Below, in pieces: positions 49,683 through 57,318 of a stretch of 64,000 bases of DNA; the stretch's first letter is position 1, and each line of letters begins with the position of its first letter. The notes below the pieces were generated by a model. That model was given only the letters and a program-made list of their open reading frames with translations, did not search any database and had not been told where the DNA came from. This stretch comes from Polyangiaceae bacterium (lineage in GTDB: Bacteria; Myxococcota_A; Polyangia; Polyangiales; Polyangiaceae), in NCBI GenBank assembly GCA_022842465.1, contig JALHPN010000015.1, positions 1 to 64,000 of the forward strand. The letters are read 5' to 3'. A program made the position numbers and the translations under genes.

Positions 49683-51077
49683 ATGAGGACCGTGGCGCAC
49701 GCGAAATGGCTGGCTGCAATTGCATGTTGCATACATCCGCTCCACGTCGCGATGGCGCAGACCGCGCCGAAGCCCGCGCCTGCTCCTCCGCCAGCGGCGG
49801 CTCTCGAGCCGCGCGCGAGCGGCCTCGGGCACCTCGTCTCCGAGATCGTGACGGGCCTCGGCAGCGTGCCGAGCGGGGCGATCGTGGTCGCCTCCCCGCT
49901 CGCGAGCGACGTCGCTGCGCCCAAGGGAGACGAGCTCTCGCACCGCGTCGCGACCCAGATCGCCGGGCGGATCGCCGGCGCCCGGGCCCACGAGAAGCCG
50001 GCGACGCTCGCCGTGGCGCGAGGTCTGTCCGGCCGCGCGGCGTCGCTCGTCTTCGTCCAGCTCGAGATCGTTCGGGGTGAGCTGCGCGCGACGGTCGATC
50101 TCTATCCGGTCGTCTCGAACGGCTGGGAGCGGCTCCGGAACCCCGCTCCGGGACCGCGCGCCCATGCCTACGCGGCCGCCGTGCTCGACGGTGAGCTGCG
50201 GAGCTTCCTCGCCCCCGTGCTCCTCGAGCAGGCGAAGCTCCACCGGGCGAAGCACGACGAGGGCGAGGTCGTCGGCCTCGGCTGCGGCGATCTCGACGCC
50301 GACGGAGGGCACGAGGTGGTCCTCGTGACGCGCACGAAGGTCACGATCGGAAAGGTGCGCGCCGGCAAGGTCGTGCCGCTGAAGAGCGCGCCCTGGACGG
50401 GCATCGCGCCGCGCAACCCCGTCCCGATGCGCGAGCCGATCGCCACCGTGCTCGTATCGCCGCGGAGCCGTCCCGGCGAGCTCTGGATCGGCACCACGGA
50501 TCGCGGAGGCGTCGTGACCGACGCCGCGCTCGCTCCGCGACGAGCGTTGACGGGGTTGCCCGTGCCGGGCGCCGACGGAGACGCGTGCGCGGTGCCCGTG
50601 CCAGAGGCGAGCGCGCTCGACGGCGCGACGATCGCCTGCACGCCGCCGCCGAGGGGGGAGGCCGCCGGCGCGTTCACGGCGCCGGCGCCGCGAGCCGACG
50701 CGCTCGCGATGCTCGATCTCGTGGGGCGTGACGGGCGCGTCGTCCAGATCACCGGCGCGCGCGAGCCCGGCGGGAAGCTCCGCCTCCGTCGGACGGGCAC
50801 GACGCCGCCCGCGTCCGCGGAGGCGACGCTCGAGAACGTCGGCGCGCAGATGGCCCTGGCCGATCTCGATCTCGACGGGGTGCCCGAGATCGCCGCGAGC
50901 ACGGAGACCGGCGAGGACCAGCTCGTCGTCGCCTCGTGGAGGTCGACCGGGCTCGAGCCGCGCCTCCGCTTTCCCGCGAAGGAGGGCATCCGCGCGATCG
51001 CGGTCTGTCCGCCGGAGGAGCGCGGGGTGCCCATCCTCCTCGCGGTCGTCGGAAGCGAGCTCTGGATCGTGCGCTGA
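49683..51077 (+). CDS. Exported FG-GAP/VCBS-like protein
   Basis: The 464-residue product has a signal peptide (to about residue 27, AMAQ). Calcium-loop-like beta-propeller repeats GCGDLDADGGHEVVLVTR and ALADLDLDGVPEIAAST, with D-x-D-x-D-G-x-x-E, mark FG-GAP-type blades. It is probably a periplasmic or surface propeller. It ends one base from the convergent pilin gene. Function unknown. Confidence 0.75.
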   Translation: MRTVAHAKWLAAIACCIHPLHVAMAQTAPKPAPAPPPAAALEPRASGLGHLVSEIVTGLGSVPSGAIVVASPLASDVAAPKGDELSHRVATQIAGRIAGARAHEKPATLAVARGLSGRAASLVFVQLEIVRGELRATVDLYPVVSNGWERLRNPAPGPRAHAYAAAVLDGELRSFLAPVLLEQAKLHRAKHDEGEVVGLGCGDLDADGGHEVVLVTRTKVTIGKVRAGKVVPLKSAPWTGIAPRNPVPMREPIATVLVSPRSRPGELWIGTTDRGGVVTDAALAPRRALTGLPVPGADGDACAVPVPEASALDGATIACTPPPRGEAAGAFTAPAPRADALAMLDLVGRDGRVVQITGAREPGGKLRLRRTGTTPPASAEATLENVGAQMALADLDLDGVPEIAASTETGEDQLVVASWRSTGLEPRLRFPAKEGIRAIAVCPPEERGVPILLAVVGSELWIVR

Positions 51078-51078
51078 A

Positions 51079-51270
51079 TCACTGCGGCGGGCGCGCCGCG
51101 CGCGGGCCCTTCTTGGCCGTGGAGGAGATCTCCCGCTGGAACTGGTCGCGCAGCTGGCCGTCGTACTTCACCGCGACCGCGACCGAGACGAGCCCGATGG
51201 CGCCGACGAGGAGGAGGTATTCGACGAAGACGGCGGCGCGGGAGCGCGAGGTGGAGCGAATTCTGCGCAC
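51079..51270 (-). CDS. Flp-like type IVb pilin (orphan)
   Basis: GTG 51270 gives 63 residues: a basic leader VRRIRSTSRSR, then AAVFVEYLLLVGAIGLVSVAVAV. The Glu-Tyr at the fifth and sixth position after a likely cleavage site (after RAA's first Ala) matches Flp/Tad pilins. A short charged C-terminus follows. No Tad secretion genes lie nearby in the window, so partners must be elsewhere. The start is the least certain point; a TTG further upstream is also in frame. Confidence 0.7.
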   Translation of the reverse strand: MRRIRSTSRSRAAVFVEYLLLVGAIGLVSVAVAVKYDGQLRDQFQREISSTAKKGPRAARPPQ

Positions 51271-51431
51271 GACCTCTTCGCGTGCAACCCGGACGCCAGC
51301 GGGCAAGTGCGCGGATGCGGGTGTCGGGGCATGCGCATGTCGCGCAGGTCGCGGCGCAGCTCGGGTGTACGCGACCCGACGCGTGCTCGAGTCGCGCCGT
51401 CGGCGCGCGAGCAGCGGGCGACACCTTGCGG

Positions 51432-51437
51432 TAGGCT
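51432..51437 (+). promoter_or_regulatory. -10-like TAGGCT before Tat-exported gene
   Basis: TAGGCT ends seven bases before ATG 51445. Confidence 0.45.
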
Positions 51438-51444
51438 CCCGCCC

Positions 51445-52773
51445 ATGCGGCTCTCCCGTCGCGCATGGCTCGCAGGGGCGACGACGCTGACCCTCGGGTC
51501 GCGCGTCGTCGCCAAGCCCCGCGTCGCAGTGGGAGGTCGCATCGGGTTCCGTCTCCCGTGGCCGCTCGGGTCGGTCGACCCTCACCGCCTCGACGACGGC
51601 CTCGCCGCCGTCCTCGGCGACGCGCTCTTCGACACGCTCTACGCCCGCGACGAGTCCGGCGCGTTCGCGCCGAGCCTCGCCGAGAGCGACCCGGAACCGG
51701 AGGGCGCGGGGCTCCGCGTCAAGCTCCGCGCCGGCGTGCGAACGTCGCGCGCGAGACCCTTCGAGGCGCGGGATGCGCGTGACGCGATCGCGCGAGCGCG
51801 CACCCTCGGCGCGAAGGGCTGGCTCGCCGACGTGCCGGCGCCGAGGGTCGACGGCCGCTCGCTCGTGTTCCCGACGAAGGATGCGTCGCGCCTCGTCCGT
51901 GCGCTCGCGTCTCCTCTCGTCGCGATGGTGCCGTCCGGCTTCTCGCCGGAGAGCCCTGAAGGGACCGGTCCCTTCCGGTGGACCGCGAGGGACGGTGGCG
52001 CCGTCCTCTCGCGGAACCCGCTCGCCGCGCGCGGCCCTGCCTTCCTCGACGAGGTCCTCGTCCAGAGCGCGCCCGATCTCTCGGCCTCGCTCCGTGCGTT
52101 CGAGACCGGCATCGACGATCTCGGCTGGCTCGGCAGCGGAATGGTCCAGCCGCGGGCGGGCTCGCGGCCGTTCGATCTCGGGCCCGTCGCCTGGGCCGTC
52201 CTCTCGACCGGCCGCGACGCCGGCTCCTGGGACGCGCCCGGCGTCGCGCAGCGCCTGTGCGACGGGATCCCGCCGTCGAAGCTCGTGCCGTTCGCGCTCG
52301 GACCTGCGTGGACGGTCGACGCGCAGCAGACGTGGAGCGGCGCGCAGGCGCAGCTCCTCGTGCGCGAGGACGCGGTGTGGCTCGTCGAGCTCGCGCGTGC
52401 GGTCGCCGCCTCTCTCTCGCGTCCGGGGAGCGAGGTCACGGCGAAGCCGGTCCCTCCGTCCGAGCTCGCCGCGCGACGTGCGAGCCGCACCTTCGCGTTC
52501 GCGCTCGACGTCGTCCGGCCCCTCGATCGTTCGGGCCTCGGGACCCTCGTGGGCCTTGCGAGCGCGGACGGAGGCGGACGCGCGACGGACATCGTCTTGC
52601 ACCCGCCGAAGCTCGGCGACGTCTCGCCGCGCACGCTCACCCGCACGCTGCGGGTCGGCGTCGTGGGCGAGATCCGCGTCAAGGGCGGCTCCATCGCGGA
52701 TCTCTCGCTGCCCGCCTCGCACGCCGCGCTCGGCCTCGATCTCGGCGGCGCGACCCGGGCGCGGGCGCGCTGA
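51445..52773 (+). CDS. Tat-exported solute-binding protein (family 5-like)
   Basis: ATG 51445 gives 442 residues starting MRLSRRAWLAGATTLTLGSRVVA, a twin-arginine signal peptide. Then comes a periplasmic binding domain like peptide-binding SBP_bac_5 proteins: FRLPWPLGSVDPHRLDDGLAAVLGDALFDTLYARDESGAFAPSLAES, GTGPFRW and a two-lobe layout. No permease or ATPase genes are nearby. The twin-arginine route suggests it folds in the cytoplasm or carries a cofactor, uncommon for this family. Confidence 0.8.
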   Translation: MRLSRRAWLAGATTLTLGSRVVAKPRVAVGGRIGFRLPWPLGSVDPHRLDDGLAAVLGDALFDTLYARDESGAFAPSLAESDPEPEGAGLRVKLRAGVRTSRARPFEARDARDAIARARTLGAKGWLADVPAPRVDGRSLVFPTKDASRLVRALASPLVAMVPSGFSPESPEGTGPFRWTARDGGAVLSRNPLAARGPAFLDEVLVQSAPDLSASLRAFETGIDDLGWLGSGMVQPRAGSRPFDLGPVAWAVLSTGRDAGSWDAPGVAQRLCDGIPPSKLVPFALGPAWTVDAQQTWSGAQAQLLVREDAVWLVELARAVAASLSRPGSEVTAKPVPPSELAARRASRTFAFALDVVRPLDRSGLGTLVGLASADGGGRATDIVLHPPKLGDVSPRTLTRTLRVGVVGEIRVKGGSIADLSLPASHAALGLDLGGATRARAR

Positions 52774-52817
52774 TCGCGGAGCGCGACACCTCATCTCTGC
52801 CGCGGTGTGGGAGAGGC
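52774..52817. other. Short convergent gap
   Basis: The 44 bases between the Tat-exported binding protein and the peptide-locus gene contain no T-rich terminator. Confidence 0.35.
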
Positions 52818-53606
52818 TCAACCGTCTTCGATGCGGCCGCGCTTCCGCGTCGCGGTCGCGTAGCGACCGGGGCGCATCATCGGGTCCTTGCCCCGCTCGA
52901 CGAACACGCGGCGATAGGCGTCCCAGTCCTCCGTGCGCAGCCCCGCGAGGTCGTCCTCGATCTGCATCTCGCGGAGGTTCTGCTCCTCGAACGTCGCCCG
53001 CTCGATCGGCTGGACCTGGAGGTACGGGTGCGTACGGCGGAACGCGATAGGGCGGTTGGTGGTGGTGACGCGCAGGTTCGTGAAGACGGAGTAAAACCAT
53101 CGGTCGGAGTCGATGATCCCTTCGAAGAGCTCATAGTGCTGACTGCGCGCCAGGTTCGCAGGCGGCCTGATGAGGACGCTCCACCCCGGCCGAGTCCGCA
53201 CGAGCCATCCGGACCAGACCTGGAGCACGCCCGGCTGCAACGTGGCCGTGAGGAACGGCGGGGCGAACCCCTTGACGTCATCGGGCGCGATCGCGTCGAA
53301 GCGCTCGGGCAACCCTGGCAAGTGCTCGCTCCTCACCGGGTGCCAGTTGGCGCCGTCGTCGTGCGACCAGACGAAGTCCGTTCCGTCGTAGAGGACGTGG
53401 AAGTCGATGGGTGGAAAGACGTAGTAGCCGAACGCGGAGGCCGCGCACACTGGTTCGCAGTATCGAAGCGCGGAAGCCGGAAGGGTCCCGAGCGCCGCGC
53501 GGTCCGCGCGCATCGGGGCCAGCGCATCCGGCGCGAGGCGCACGAAGCGGACGAGCGGGGCACTCGCCCCGACGGGTGCCCCCTTGCCTCGAGCGTCCGT
53601 CGTCAT
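52818..53606 (-). CDS. Uncharacterised protein of repeat-peptide locus (DUF6065-like)
   Basis: The 262-residue soluble protein begins 19 bases after the repeat-peptide gene and is surely in the same operon. It has two Cys near the N-terminus (RYCEPVC, about 49-53), a beta-rich middle (FGYYVFPPIDFHVLYDGTDFVWSHD), and a second half with QVWSGWLVRTRPGWSVLIRPPANL, FEGIIDSDRWFYSVFTNLRVTTTNRPIAF and HPYLQVQPI. This pattern resembles what I remember of DUF6065; I am not certain. It has no signal, radical-SAM CxxxCxxC, kinase or ATP-grasp motif. By position it could modify, bind or transport the peptide. Confidence 0.8.
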   Translation of the reverse strand: MTTDARGKGAPVGASAPLVRFVRLAPDALAPMRADRAALGTLPASALRYCEPVCAASAFGYYVFPPIDFHVLYDGTDFVWSHDDGANWHPVRSEHLPGLPERFDAIAPDDVKGFAPPFLTATLQPGVLQVWSGWLVRTRPGWSVLIRPPANLARSQHYELFEGIIDSDRWFYSVFTNLRVTTTNRPIAFRRTHPYLQVQPIERATFEEQNLREMQIEDDLAGLRTEDWDAYRRVFVERGKDPMMRPGRYATATRKRGRIEDG

Positions 53607-53625
53607 GGCGATGCCCCGCTGTCCC

Positions 53626-53847
53626 TCAGCGCCGACCGAGCTTCACGAACGGCGGGATAGAGTTGTCGCCCATCTCGGTCTTCGGCTTCGGCGCCGCCGA
53701 GAGCTTCACGAACGGCGGGATACAGTTGTCGCCCATCTCGGTCTTCGGCTTCGGCGCCGCCGAGAGCTTCACGAACGGCGGGATAGAGTTGTCGCCCATC
53801 TCGGTCTTCGGCTTCGGCGCCGCCGAGAGCTTCACGTTCAGCTTCAT
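53626..53847 (-). CDS. Three-repeat precursor-like peptide
   Basis: ATG 53847 gives 73 residues: MKLN, three copies of a 21-residue unit (53835-53773, 53772-53710, 53709-53647), and a tail VKLGRR. Each unit starts VKLSAAPKPK and ends GDNSIPPF. The copies differ by one base, 53723, which changes Ser17 to Cys in the middle unit. An AGGGAG Shine-Dalgarno sits nine bases upstream. There is no signal peptide and no long leader. This frame is favoured over the other two repeat-reading frames: the other minus frame has poor GC at third positions, and the plus frame has no start codon. It resembles multicore RiPP precursors. Function unknown. Confidence 0.8.
   Translation of the reverse strand: MKLNVKLSAAPKPKTEMGDNSIPPFVKLSAAPKPKTEMGDNCIPPFVKLSAAPKPKTEMGDNSIPPFVKLGRR
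53638..53835. repeat. 63-base tandem repeat, three full copies
   Basis: The period is exactly 63 bases (starts at 53638, 53701 and 53764 on the plus strand), followed by a partial fourth start at 53827. Copies one and three are identical; copy two differs at 53723 (G to C on the plus strand). Confidence 0.9.
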
Positions 53848-53898
53848 GTTCACATTCTCCCTGCGGCACTCCGTGCAGGAACAGGGGCCGCCACCCCC

Positions 53899-53927
53899 GT
53901 GATGCGGGCGCACCGCACGACGGTCAA
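53899..53927 (-). promoter_or_regulatory. Candidate promoter of repeat-peptide operon
   Basis: On the minus strand TTGACC (53927-53922) is followed after 17 bases by CATCAC (53904-53899). The -35 is good and the -10 weak. It would give a leader of about 45 bases with the Shine-Dalgarno at its end. Confidence 0.35.
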
Positions 53928-53974
53928 CGTGCTTCGAGTCCGCAGATCGGGTCACCGGTACGCGCGCTCGGTGG

Positions 53975-54496
53975 CTACGGGCGACGCAGGTGACGCGACC
54001 CCGGCGTGGGCTGGCTCGACGTGTCGGACCACGGTCGCCACGCGGTGACATGCGAGGGAGAGCTTCCGAACCTCTCGTGCGAGGAGGACCTGGACGGGTG
54101 CGGGGCAGCTCGCCGGCTGGGAGACCGCAACGGGGCCCACGCCTTCGCCAGAAGGACGTGACAGGCGCGCGCCGTCCCGTCGACCTCCTTCCCAAACCGC
54201 GTGACGCCGCTCGTCGGCTGCGTCCCCTCCGTCGTCGTCTTGACCCCACCGCTCGACGATCCAGGGCCGGCCTGGCTGGATGAAGGAGAGGCCCCCTCCT
54301 GCCCAGAGCAGGCGAGGAGAGTGAAGAGAGCCACGAGTGCCGCGCCGAGACCGACCGTGATGCGCGTGAGAGAACGTCCGAGTCCTCGGCCTCTAGGGCG
54401 TGTCCGTCCTTCTCGACCCCTGCTCGCGCCGTGTCGTGAGTTGGACGTAGAGCGTGCTGCCGAACGTACGGCGGACCTCGCGGCGTCCGATGGCAC
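53975..54496 (-). CDS. Doubtful lipoprotein, possibly decayed
   Basis: The frame from ATG 54496 to 53975 has a convincing lipoprotein signal in its middle (ITVGLGAALVALFTLLAC, then SGQEGASPSSS). However, 46 residues precede it with no closer start codon, and the last 70 residues are Ser/Arg/Pro-rich without features. The true gene may begin at an unusual start or be broken. It is the only gene-like object between the peptide operon and 54.5 kb. Confidence 0.35.
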   Translation of the reverse strand: MPSDAARSAVRSAARSTSNSRHGASRGREGRTRPRGRGLGRSLTRITVGLGAALVALFTLLACSGQEGASPSSSQAGPGSSSGGVKTTTEGTQPTSGVTRFGKEVDGTARACHVLLAKAWAPLRSPSRRAAPHPSRSSSHERFGSSPSHVTAWRPWSDTSSQPTPGSRHLRRP

Positions 54497-54527
54497 GGCC
54501 CTGCGAGAAGTGCCATGGATACGCCGG

Positions 54528-55166
54528 ATGACGGCGCGTTCCCTCTACGAGCGGCTCCTCGCGACGATGGCCGGTCGCGCGCGCACGCCTGCCGAGGAGA
54601 GCACGCCTTCGGGCGACGCGGCGTGGACGGTCGCGACGTCCACGCGGGCCGTCCTCGCGTGCGTGCTCGCAGGCTCGCTCGCGAGCTGCGCGAGGACGGC
54701 GTCCGACGCCTCCGACACCCGGTCCGCGCCGAGGCCGGTGACGGCGACGGCGTCGTCGCCGCCGCATCCGGACGTGGCGACGGCGTCGACCGACGAGCTC
54801 GCGCGCGAGTACCGCGCGCTCCGGACCGTGGCCGGGCACATGCAGCGCGTTCACGGACCGTGGAACAGCGACGTCGATTCGGCCGCCGGTCGCAAAGGGC
54901 GCGTGATGGCCGAGCTCGGCCGCCGCCTGGCGCCGCCCATCCGGCGCGCGCGCATCCTCGAGGTCCTCGGTGCGCCCGACCGGGAGATCCACGACGTCGT
55001 GGGCGACGCTGGCCTCGTCGAGGGGCAGAGGCACTTCCTGCCCCTGACCGATGCGCGCACGACCGAGCTCCTCTGCTACGAGTGGCGCGGCTCCCACGAT
55101 TTTCTCTACGTGGAGCTCCGAGGCGAGGACGTCGTGAAGGTCGCGTGGTGGATGGCAGGCGAGTGA
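54528..55166 (+). CDS. BamE/SmpA-like lipoprotein
   Basis: ATG 54528 gives 212 residues; ATG 54567 is an alternative. A hydrophobic stretch ends in LAGSLASC, a likely lipobox, but 50 or so residues precede it, which is long. The C-terminal 80 residues have the BamE-type fold pattern: ILEVLGAPDREIHDVV, then LLCYEWRGSHDFLYVELRGEDVVKVAWWMAGE. Such proteins aid outer-membrane protein assembly or bind lipids; the role here is unproven. Confidence 0.65.
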   Translation: MTARSLYERLLATMAGRARTPAEESTPSGDAAWTVATSTRAVLACVLAGSLASCARTASDASDTRSAPRPVTATASSPPHPDVATASTDELAREYRALRTVAGHMQRVHGPWNSDVDSAAGRKGRVMAELGRRLAPPIRRARILEVLGAPDREIHDVVGDAGLVEGQRHFLPLTDARTTELLCYEWRGSHDFLYVELRGEDVVKVAWWMAGE

Positions 55167-55254
55167 CGACGGAGCTGCCGCGCCGGCGAGCGCGCGGAGG
55201 TGGCCGTCGCGCAATGCCGCGCACGTCGCGTGAACGCAACGTCACGGGCTCCCC

Positions 55255-55272
55255 CGCCGCGTGTACGCGGCG
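55255..55272. repeat. 18-base palindrome
   Basis: CGCCGCGT and ACGCGGCG are exact reverse complements around a central GT. It lies about 75 bases before the next gene. Confidence 0.5.
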
Positions 55273-55294
55273 CGTGGGTCTGCCCCCAGAATCC

Positions 55295-55313
55295 GTGCTC
55301 CGTTCGGGAGCAC
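55295..55313. repeat. Hairpin before lipoprotein gene
   Basis: GTGCTCC (55295-55301) and GGAGCAC (55307-55313) pair around GTTCG. It could be a leader hairpin, operator, or terminator of the upstream gene; no T-tract follows. Confidence 0.45.
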
Positions 55314-55346
55314 TGAAAGGGGAACGAACGTTGCAGCCCGCGCGCC

Positions 55347-55901
55347 ATGCGGAGCTCGCGCCTCGTCGTCGTCGGTGCCTTCGTCCTCACTCTGTCGTCG
55401 GGCTGCGTCGAGGCCGTACGCGGCCCACGCTACGTCAGCTCCGCGGACAACGTCGTCGCCGCCCGCGCGCTGCCCGCTACGCCCGTTCGTCTCGGGCGAT
55501 TCGCGACCGGGACATCGATCGACGCGAGCTGCCAGGCCATCGAGCTGCTGCCGGCCGATGGACTCTCCTGGGGCGACTACGTCCGGCGTGCGCTCGTCAC
55601 CGAGCTCGTCGCGTCCGGCACGGACGTCGCCGGGCCGGTCGGACCGAACGAGCGCGAGTCGAGCGTCGAGGGCGTCATCGAGCACGTCGACGCGAGGCCG
55701 TCCGGCACTCTCTGGCGGATCCGGCTGCTCCTCCGCTCCACGAACGGGCGGAGCCTGCGGGTCGAGCACGTCCACTCGCACCCGGCCACGCTACCGGGGT
55801 GCGAGGTCACGCGCGAGGCCATGGTGCCCGCCGTGCAGGAGCTCGTGCGCAAGGTGCTCGAGCACCCCGAGCTCCCGCGCCTCCTCGCGCCGGCGACGTG
55901 A
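55347..55901 (+). CDS. Lipoprotein of unknown function
   Basis: The 184-residue product has signal peptide MRSSRLVVVGAFVLTLSSGC (lipobox SSGC, Cys20). The mature part contains WGDYVRRALVTELVASGTDVAGPV and RIRLLLRSTNGRSLRVEHVHSH. The pattern resembles small envelope lipoproteins that pair with transport systems, but no family is certain. Confidence 0.72.
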   Translation: MRSSRLVVVGAFVLTLSSGCVEAVRGPRYVSSADNVVAARALPATPVRLGRFATGTSIDASCQAIELLPADGLSWGDYVRRALVTELVASGTDVAGPVGPNERESSVEGVIEHVDARPSGTLWRIRLLLRSTNGRSLRVEHVHSHPATLPGCEVTREAMVPAVQELVRKVLEHPELPRLLAPAT

Positions 55902-55912
55902 GCTCGCCGATT

Positions 55913-55930
55913 CGCGGAGTCGACTCCGCG
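55913..55930. repeat. 18-base perfect palindrome
   Basis: CGCGGAGTC and GACTCCGCG join without a spacer, 12 bases after a stop codon and 67 before the next start. A spacer-free palindrome fits a dimeric regulator's site better than an RNA hairpin. Confidence 0.55.
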
Positions 55931-55975
55931 GGTAAGCCCTCGAGACAACGGGGAATCTGTCGCTTTCGAGCCGCG

Positions 55976-55981
55976 TAGCAT
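55976..55981 (+). promoter_or_regulatory. -10-like TAGCAT and Shine-Dalgarno
   Basis: TAGCAT is followed by a strong AGGAGG-type ribosome-binding site before ATG 55997, so this gene has a short conventional leader. Confidence 0.4.
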
Positions 55982-55996
55982 CTCTCAGGAGGTCGG

Positions 55997-57301
55997 ATGC
56001 TCATCAAGGCTCGTTCGTCGTTCGTGGCGGGGTGTGTCTCGCTCGCGTGTCTCGGGATCGCGTGCGGAGGTTCGGACGCGGCGAGAGCGCCGAAGACGGC
56101 GGAGAAGGGGGATGGCGTCGTCCGTGGAGTCACCCAGGCGCAGCTCGACGTCGCGCACTACGCAACGGGCGACGGCCTGAACGGGTTCGTGCTCGATCGC
56201 ACGAAGGACCCGGTACGCATCCAGATGGACGGCGACAAGGACATCGTCGAGCTCACGGCGATCGAGGAGCGCGACGCGCGAGGCCGACAGGGCACCACCT
56301 ACAAGGCGCCGGACGGGAAGAACGTCCTCTTCATCTCGGTCGACGGCGGGATCAAGCTCTACGGACCGCGCGATGCGCTCTGGGTGAACAGCGACAGCGC
56401 GGCGAAGCCGCTCGGCAGGGCCACCGTCACGGGGAAGTGGGTCGCGACGAAGACGAAGCGCGAGCTGTACGCCGCAGAGCTCGCGTCGCGCAGCGTCGTC
56501 ACGAAGATGGGGCTGAAGGACGATGACGCGAGCAACCTCGCGAAGGTCGAGCAGGCCGCTCTGTCGGCGCCCCTGGAGTCGTTCGTCCACCTCACGCCGG
56601 ACGGCGCGAGCCAGGCGCAGTGGATGCCCGTCTCGAACCACACCTACGGCGGCAGCACCGGATCCGGCGAGACCTGGGACAAGGCGAAGGCCGCGGGCTA
56701 CGCGAAGTACGGGGCCCACCTCGTCGGGCACATGGTCCAGTTCGGCGCGCCGAACCGCCTGCACACGGAGACCCTCCGCGGCTGGGACCGGTCGCCGCCG
56801 GCAGGAGCCCCCGCGCTCGTATGGAGCGTCGACGGCTCCTACGTCACGCTCGTCACCCTCGACGGCGGTCGCTATCGTCTCTGGCTCCCGACCGACGACA
56901 AGCCCGTCCTGGAGAACGGCGCGGGCAGCGCCACGAGCTGGCCCGCACCTCTCGCGCAGTCCGTCCTCTCCGTCGCCGACATCCACGAGATGGGGAAGAT
57001 CGGCGTCGTGCCGGAGGCCACACAGAAGGAGATCAGCGCGCTCGACGACGGGTGGTTCGAATGCTTCAACGAGCAGTGGAAGGCCGCGCAGAAGTCGATC
57101 GACGCCGTCGAGCGCAGTGCGATGAACGGAAGCGAGAAGTACGGGAAGACCAGCGGCATCTACCGCTCGGCGGAGCTCGACGCTCCCAAGAAGTGCGCGC
57201 CCGCGAAGAAGGCGCTCGAAGACGGTCTCGTGAAGACGATCGAGGCGCGGAATCGAGAGCGCAGCGCGATCTTCGAGAAGGCAAAGGCTCGCTTCCGGTG
57301 A
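55997..57301 (+). CDS. Lipoprotein of unknown function
   Basis: The 434-residue product has signal peptide MLIKARSSFVAGCVSLACLGIAC (lipobox GIAC). The mature protein alternates beta-rich stretches (VRIQMDGDKDIVELTAIEERDARGRQGTTYKAPDGKNVLFISVDGG) with a central segment TYGGSTGSGETWDKAKAAGYAKYG, and ends in a charged helix. No family recognised. Just 17 bases separate it from a Ser/Thr-kinase gene. Confidence 0.78.
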   Translation: MLIKARSSFVAGCVSLACLGIACGGSDAARAPKTAEKGDGVVRGVTQAQLDVAHYATGDGLNGFVLDRTKDPVRIQMDGDKDIVELTAIEERDARGRQGTTYKAPDGKNVLFISVDGGIKLYGPRDALWVNSDSAAKPLGRATVTGKWVATKTKRELYAAELASRSVVTKMGLKDDDASNLAKVEQAALSAPLESFVHLTPDGASQAQWMPVSNHTYGGSTGSGETWDKAKAAGYAKYGAHLVGHMVQFGAPNRLHTETLRGWDRSPPAGAPALVWSVDGSYVTLVTLDGGRYRLWLPTDDKPVLENGAGSATSWPAPLAQSVLSVADIHEMGKIGVVPEATQKEISALDDGWFECFNEQWKAAQKSIDAVERSAMNGSEKYGKTSGIYRSAELDAPKKCAPAKKALEDGLVKTIEARNRERSAIFEKAKARFR

Positions 57302-57307
57302 CCGCGC

Positions 57308-57313
57308 TACGCT
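57308..57313 (+). promoter_or_regulatory. -10-like TACGCT before Ser/Thr kinase
   Basis: TACGCT ends five bases before GTG 57319 and eight before the second GTG at 57322, which may be the true start. Confidence 0.35.
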
Positions 57314-57318
57314 GACAC

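Noticed and set aside
53603-53869. Second minus-strand frame through the repeats (AEAEDRDGRQLYPAVREALGG units), ending as ATGA with the next gene
   Set aside because: The overlap is attractive, but third-position GC is poor (mostly A/T), unlike every accepted gene in this window.
53411-53902. Plus-strand frame through the 63-base repeats reading SFTNGGIELSPISVFGFG
   Set aside because: It has the same wobble pattern as the peptide frame, but no start codon near the repeats. Its upstream part is antisense to the partner gene, and the minus-strand frame has ATG, Shine-Dalgarno and an operon partner.
54491-54507. TGGCACGGCCCTGC, similar to a sigma-54 promoter
   Set aside because: The spacing between the GG and GC elements is nine instead of ten bases, which normally destroys sigma-54 recognition.
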